DNA of 34,700 nt from Okeania sp. SIO3B5. GTDB taxonomy: Bacteria; Cyanobacteriota; Cyanobacteriia; Cyanobacteriales; Microcoleaceae. The notes beneath the pieces are model-generated. The model searched no databases. It worked only from the letters and a program-made list of their open reading frames with translations, and was not told the DNA's origin. Where the stretch lies: NCBI RefSeq assembly GCF_010692555.1, contig NZ_JAAHHG010000058.1:1-34700 (forward strand). The letters are read 5' to 3'. The translations under genes and the position numbers were made by a program. This document shows, in pieces, positions 34,025 to 34,700 of the stretch (position 1 is its first letter; the number at the start of each line of letters is the position of its first letter).

Positions 34025-34069
34025 AGCTCTAGGAATGGCAAAAAATGCCAATTTCTAGGGCTTTTTTTG
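34025..34069 (+). terminator. Rho-independent terminator of the oxygenase cluster
   Basis: AGCTCTAGGAATGGCA pairs with TGCCAATTTCTAGGGCT across an AAAAA loop, with small mismatches, and is followed by seven T residues. It lies 76 bases after the last oxygenase stop codon and points in the same direction. Confidence 0.82.
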
Positions 34070-34241
34070 ACAAAGAAAAACTTTATTTGATTGATAGTTT
34101 ATATCAAATCCGCTTAATTTGGTATAAAAAAAGATTCCATCTTCACCTAGAGCGGAAAGAATTCTGAGTTCTCTTCCCTTCTAAATTCTGGATTCTGATT
34201 CACTATCTTATTACACCGATGCTACCGGATTTAATATTATC

Positions 34242-34330
34242 AGGACTTACGCAAAGGCACTATATACAGCGTCTTGGTGTGTGACGCTAGCGCTAACACA
34301 CCCTACTAATAGCGTTCATGCGTAAGTCCT
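34242..34330. mobile_element. MITE-like element with AGGACTTACGCA ends
   Basis: Perfect 12-bp inverted ends AGGACTTACGCA/TGCGTAAGTCCT enclose 65 bp, including a TGTGTGACGCTAGCGC partial palindrome. Degenerate or one-ended copies lie at 3655-3769, 8090 and 21888. Confidence 0.8.
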
Positions 34331-34352
34331 AATTATGCTAAACTTTATATAA

Positions 34353-34566
34353 TATCATGTCCGGTTGAATAGTTATAAATAAGGGAGTAGGGAGTAGGGA
34401 GTAGGGAGAATAAAAAGATTTGTACTGCAAGTGACTGTTTTGGTTTTTTTCCAGATCGCTCTTATCCGGACATGATATTACACTTTGGAGGTCCGAAGGC
34501 AGCTATGCTGCTATGCTGCTATGCTGAAGGAAAAGAAAGATTTAAAGGGAGAAGGTTTTTTATCAC
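34353..34566. mobile_element. MITE-like element D joined to a second copy
   Basis: Bases 34353-34477 are a complete element with TATCATGTCCGG/CCGGACATGATA ends and a GTAGGGA heptamer interior (34383-34408). Directly after TTA, the interior of another copy resumes (CACTTTGGAGGTCCGAAGG) and runs to TTTTTTATCAC near 34566. Its own left and right termini are missing. This looks like insertion of one copy into another at TTA, with later loss. Confidence 0.8.
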
Positions 34567-34700
34567 GGTAGATCAACGCCTGGTTTAAATCATTTAAAGA
34601 TTGCTGCAATGGTATGTTAGAAACCTCTGACAACCATTCTCTTTCTTCAGTCTTTTTAGACTGAGTAATAAAAAGCTTTTGTAGTTCTGAATTATCAGAT
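34511..34700 (-). pseudogene. Partial TnpB N-terminal coding region, cut by a MITE and by the window edge
   Basis: Read leftwards from the window edge, the frame gives SELQKLFITQSKKTEEREWL, then SEVSNIPLQQSLNDLNQA. This is the N-terminal helix-turn-helix region of IS891/IS1341-type TnpB. After ALIYRD (about 34567) it runs into MITE sequence and stops at 34511. The family differs from the copies at 22-30 kb. The 5' end lies outside the window, and the gene is evidently broken by the element. Confidence 0.8.

Larger units (their letters stand above)
33949..34350. repeat. Post-cluster gap with MITEs
   Basis: The gap contains CCCTATT heptamers (33974-33990) and a GACTTCTGCAAGAAGTC hairpin (33991-34007). 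The terminator at 34025-34069 follows, then a short inverted pair TATCAAATCC...AATTTGGTA (34102-34127). An element at 34242-34330 has AGGACTTACGCA/TGCGTAAGTCCT ends. No gene was seen. Confidence 0.7.

Overview
The window comes from a cyanobacterium, most likely a filamentous one. The evidence is the fbp-tal-zwf-opcA set of oxidative pentose phosphate genes, HIP1-type GCGATCGC sites, several cyanobacterial conserved hypothetical genes, an NblB-like HEAT protein, and a very heavy load of short tandem heptamer repeats and MITE-like elements. No rRNA, tRNA or CRISPR array was recognised. Coding density is low because nearly every intergenic gap is packed with repeats.

Layout. (1) 294-6652, minus strand: fbp, tal, zwf and opcA, in operon order but separated by 410-450 bp gaps filled with repeats. 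(2) 7141-9560: a two-TM hypothetical gene, a ribbon-helix-helix gene, then five tandem ~238-bp units, each carrying a 17-codon micro-ORF behind a Shine-Dalgarno-like sequence. (3) 9743-14382, minus strand: an FkbM methyltransferase, an NDP-sugar epimerase-like SDR and an O-methyltransferase, separated by duplicated repeat blocks. (4) 15211-21877: an SPFH/stomatin gene whose middle has been replaced by repeats, then household genes (NblB-like HEAT protein, CBS pair, [2Fe-2S] thioredoxin-like ferredoxin, alpha/beta hydrolase, HATPase anti-sigma-type kinase and hypothetical genes). (5) 22.0-34.1 kb, plus strand: a probable specialised-metabolism cluster, interleaved with IS200/IS605-type tnpB elements. 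It runs bi-domain methyltransferase (broken), panD-like aspartate decarboxylase (broken), asparagine synthetase-like amidotransferase, ureidoglycolate-lyase-like cupin, gamma-butyrobetaine-hydroxylase-like dioxygenase, PhyH-like dioxygenase, a second gamma-butyrobetaine-hydroxylase-like paralogue, and a terminator.

How the genes may work together. The cluster suggests, by inference only, aspartate to beta-alanine (PanD), N-methylation (bi-domain methyltransferase), hydroxylation by betaine-type 2-oxoglutarate oxygenases, and amidation by the AsnB homologue. The upstream half is damaged. Two MITEs cut the methyltransferase, and removing each with its 3-bp duplication restores the frame. panD carries an in-frame TAG and is cut by a tnpB element, and removing that element between its GGAGCA repeats extends panD in frame. 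The downstream half is intact.

The mobile DNA can be read in unusual detail. Filled and empty MITE sites sit side by side at 12.5-13.3 kb. Two tnpB insertions share GGAGCA at both ends, suggesting their target/TAM. An isolated tnpB right-end/omega-RNA-like remnant lies between two oxygenase genes. Two 21-bp repeats are inserted in frame, in different reading frames, inside one tnpB copy.
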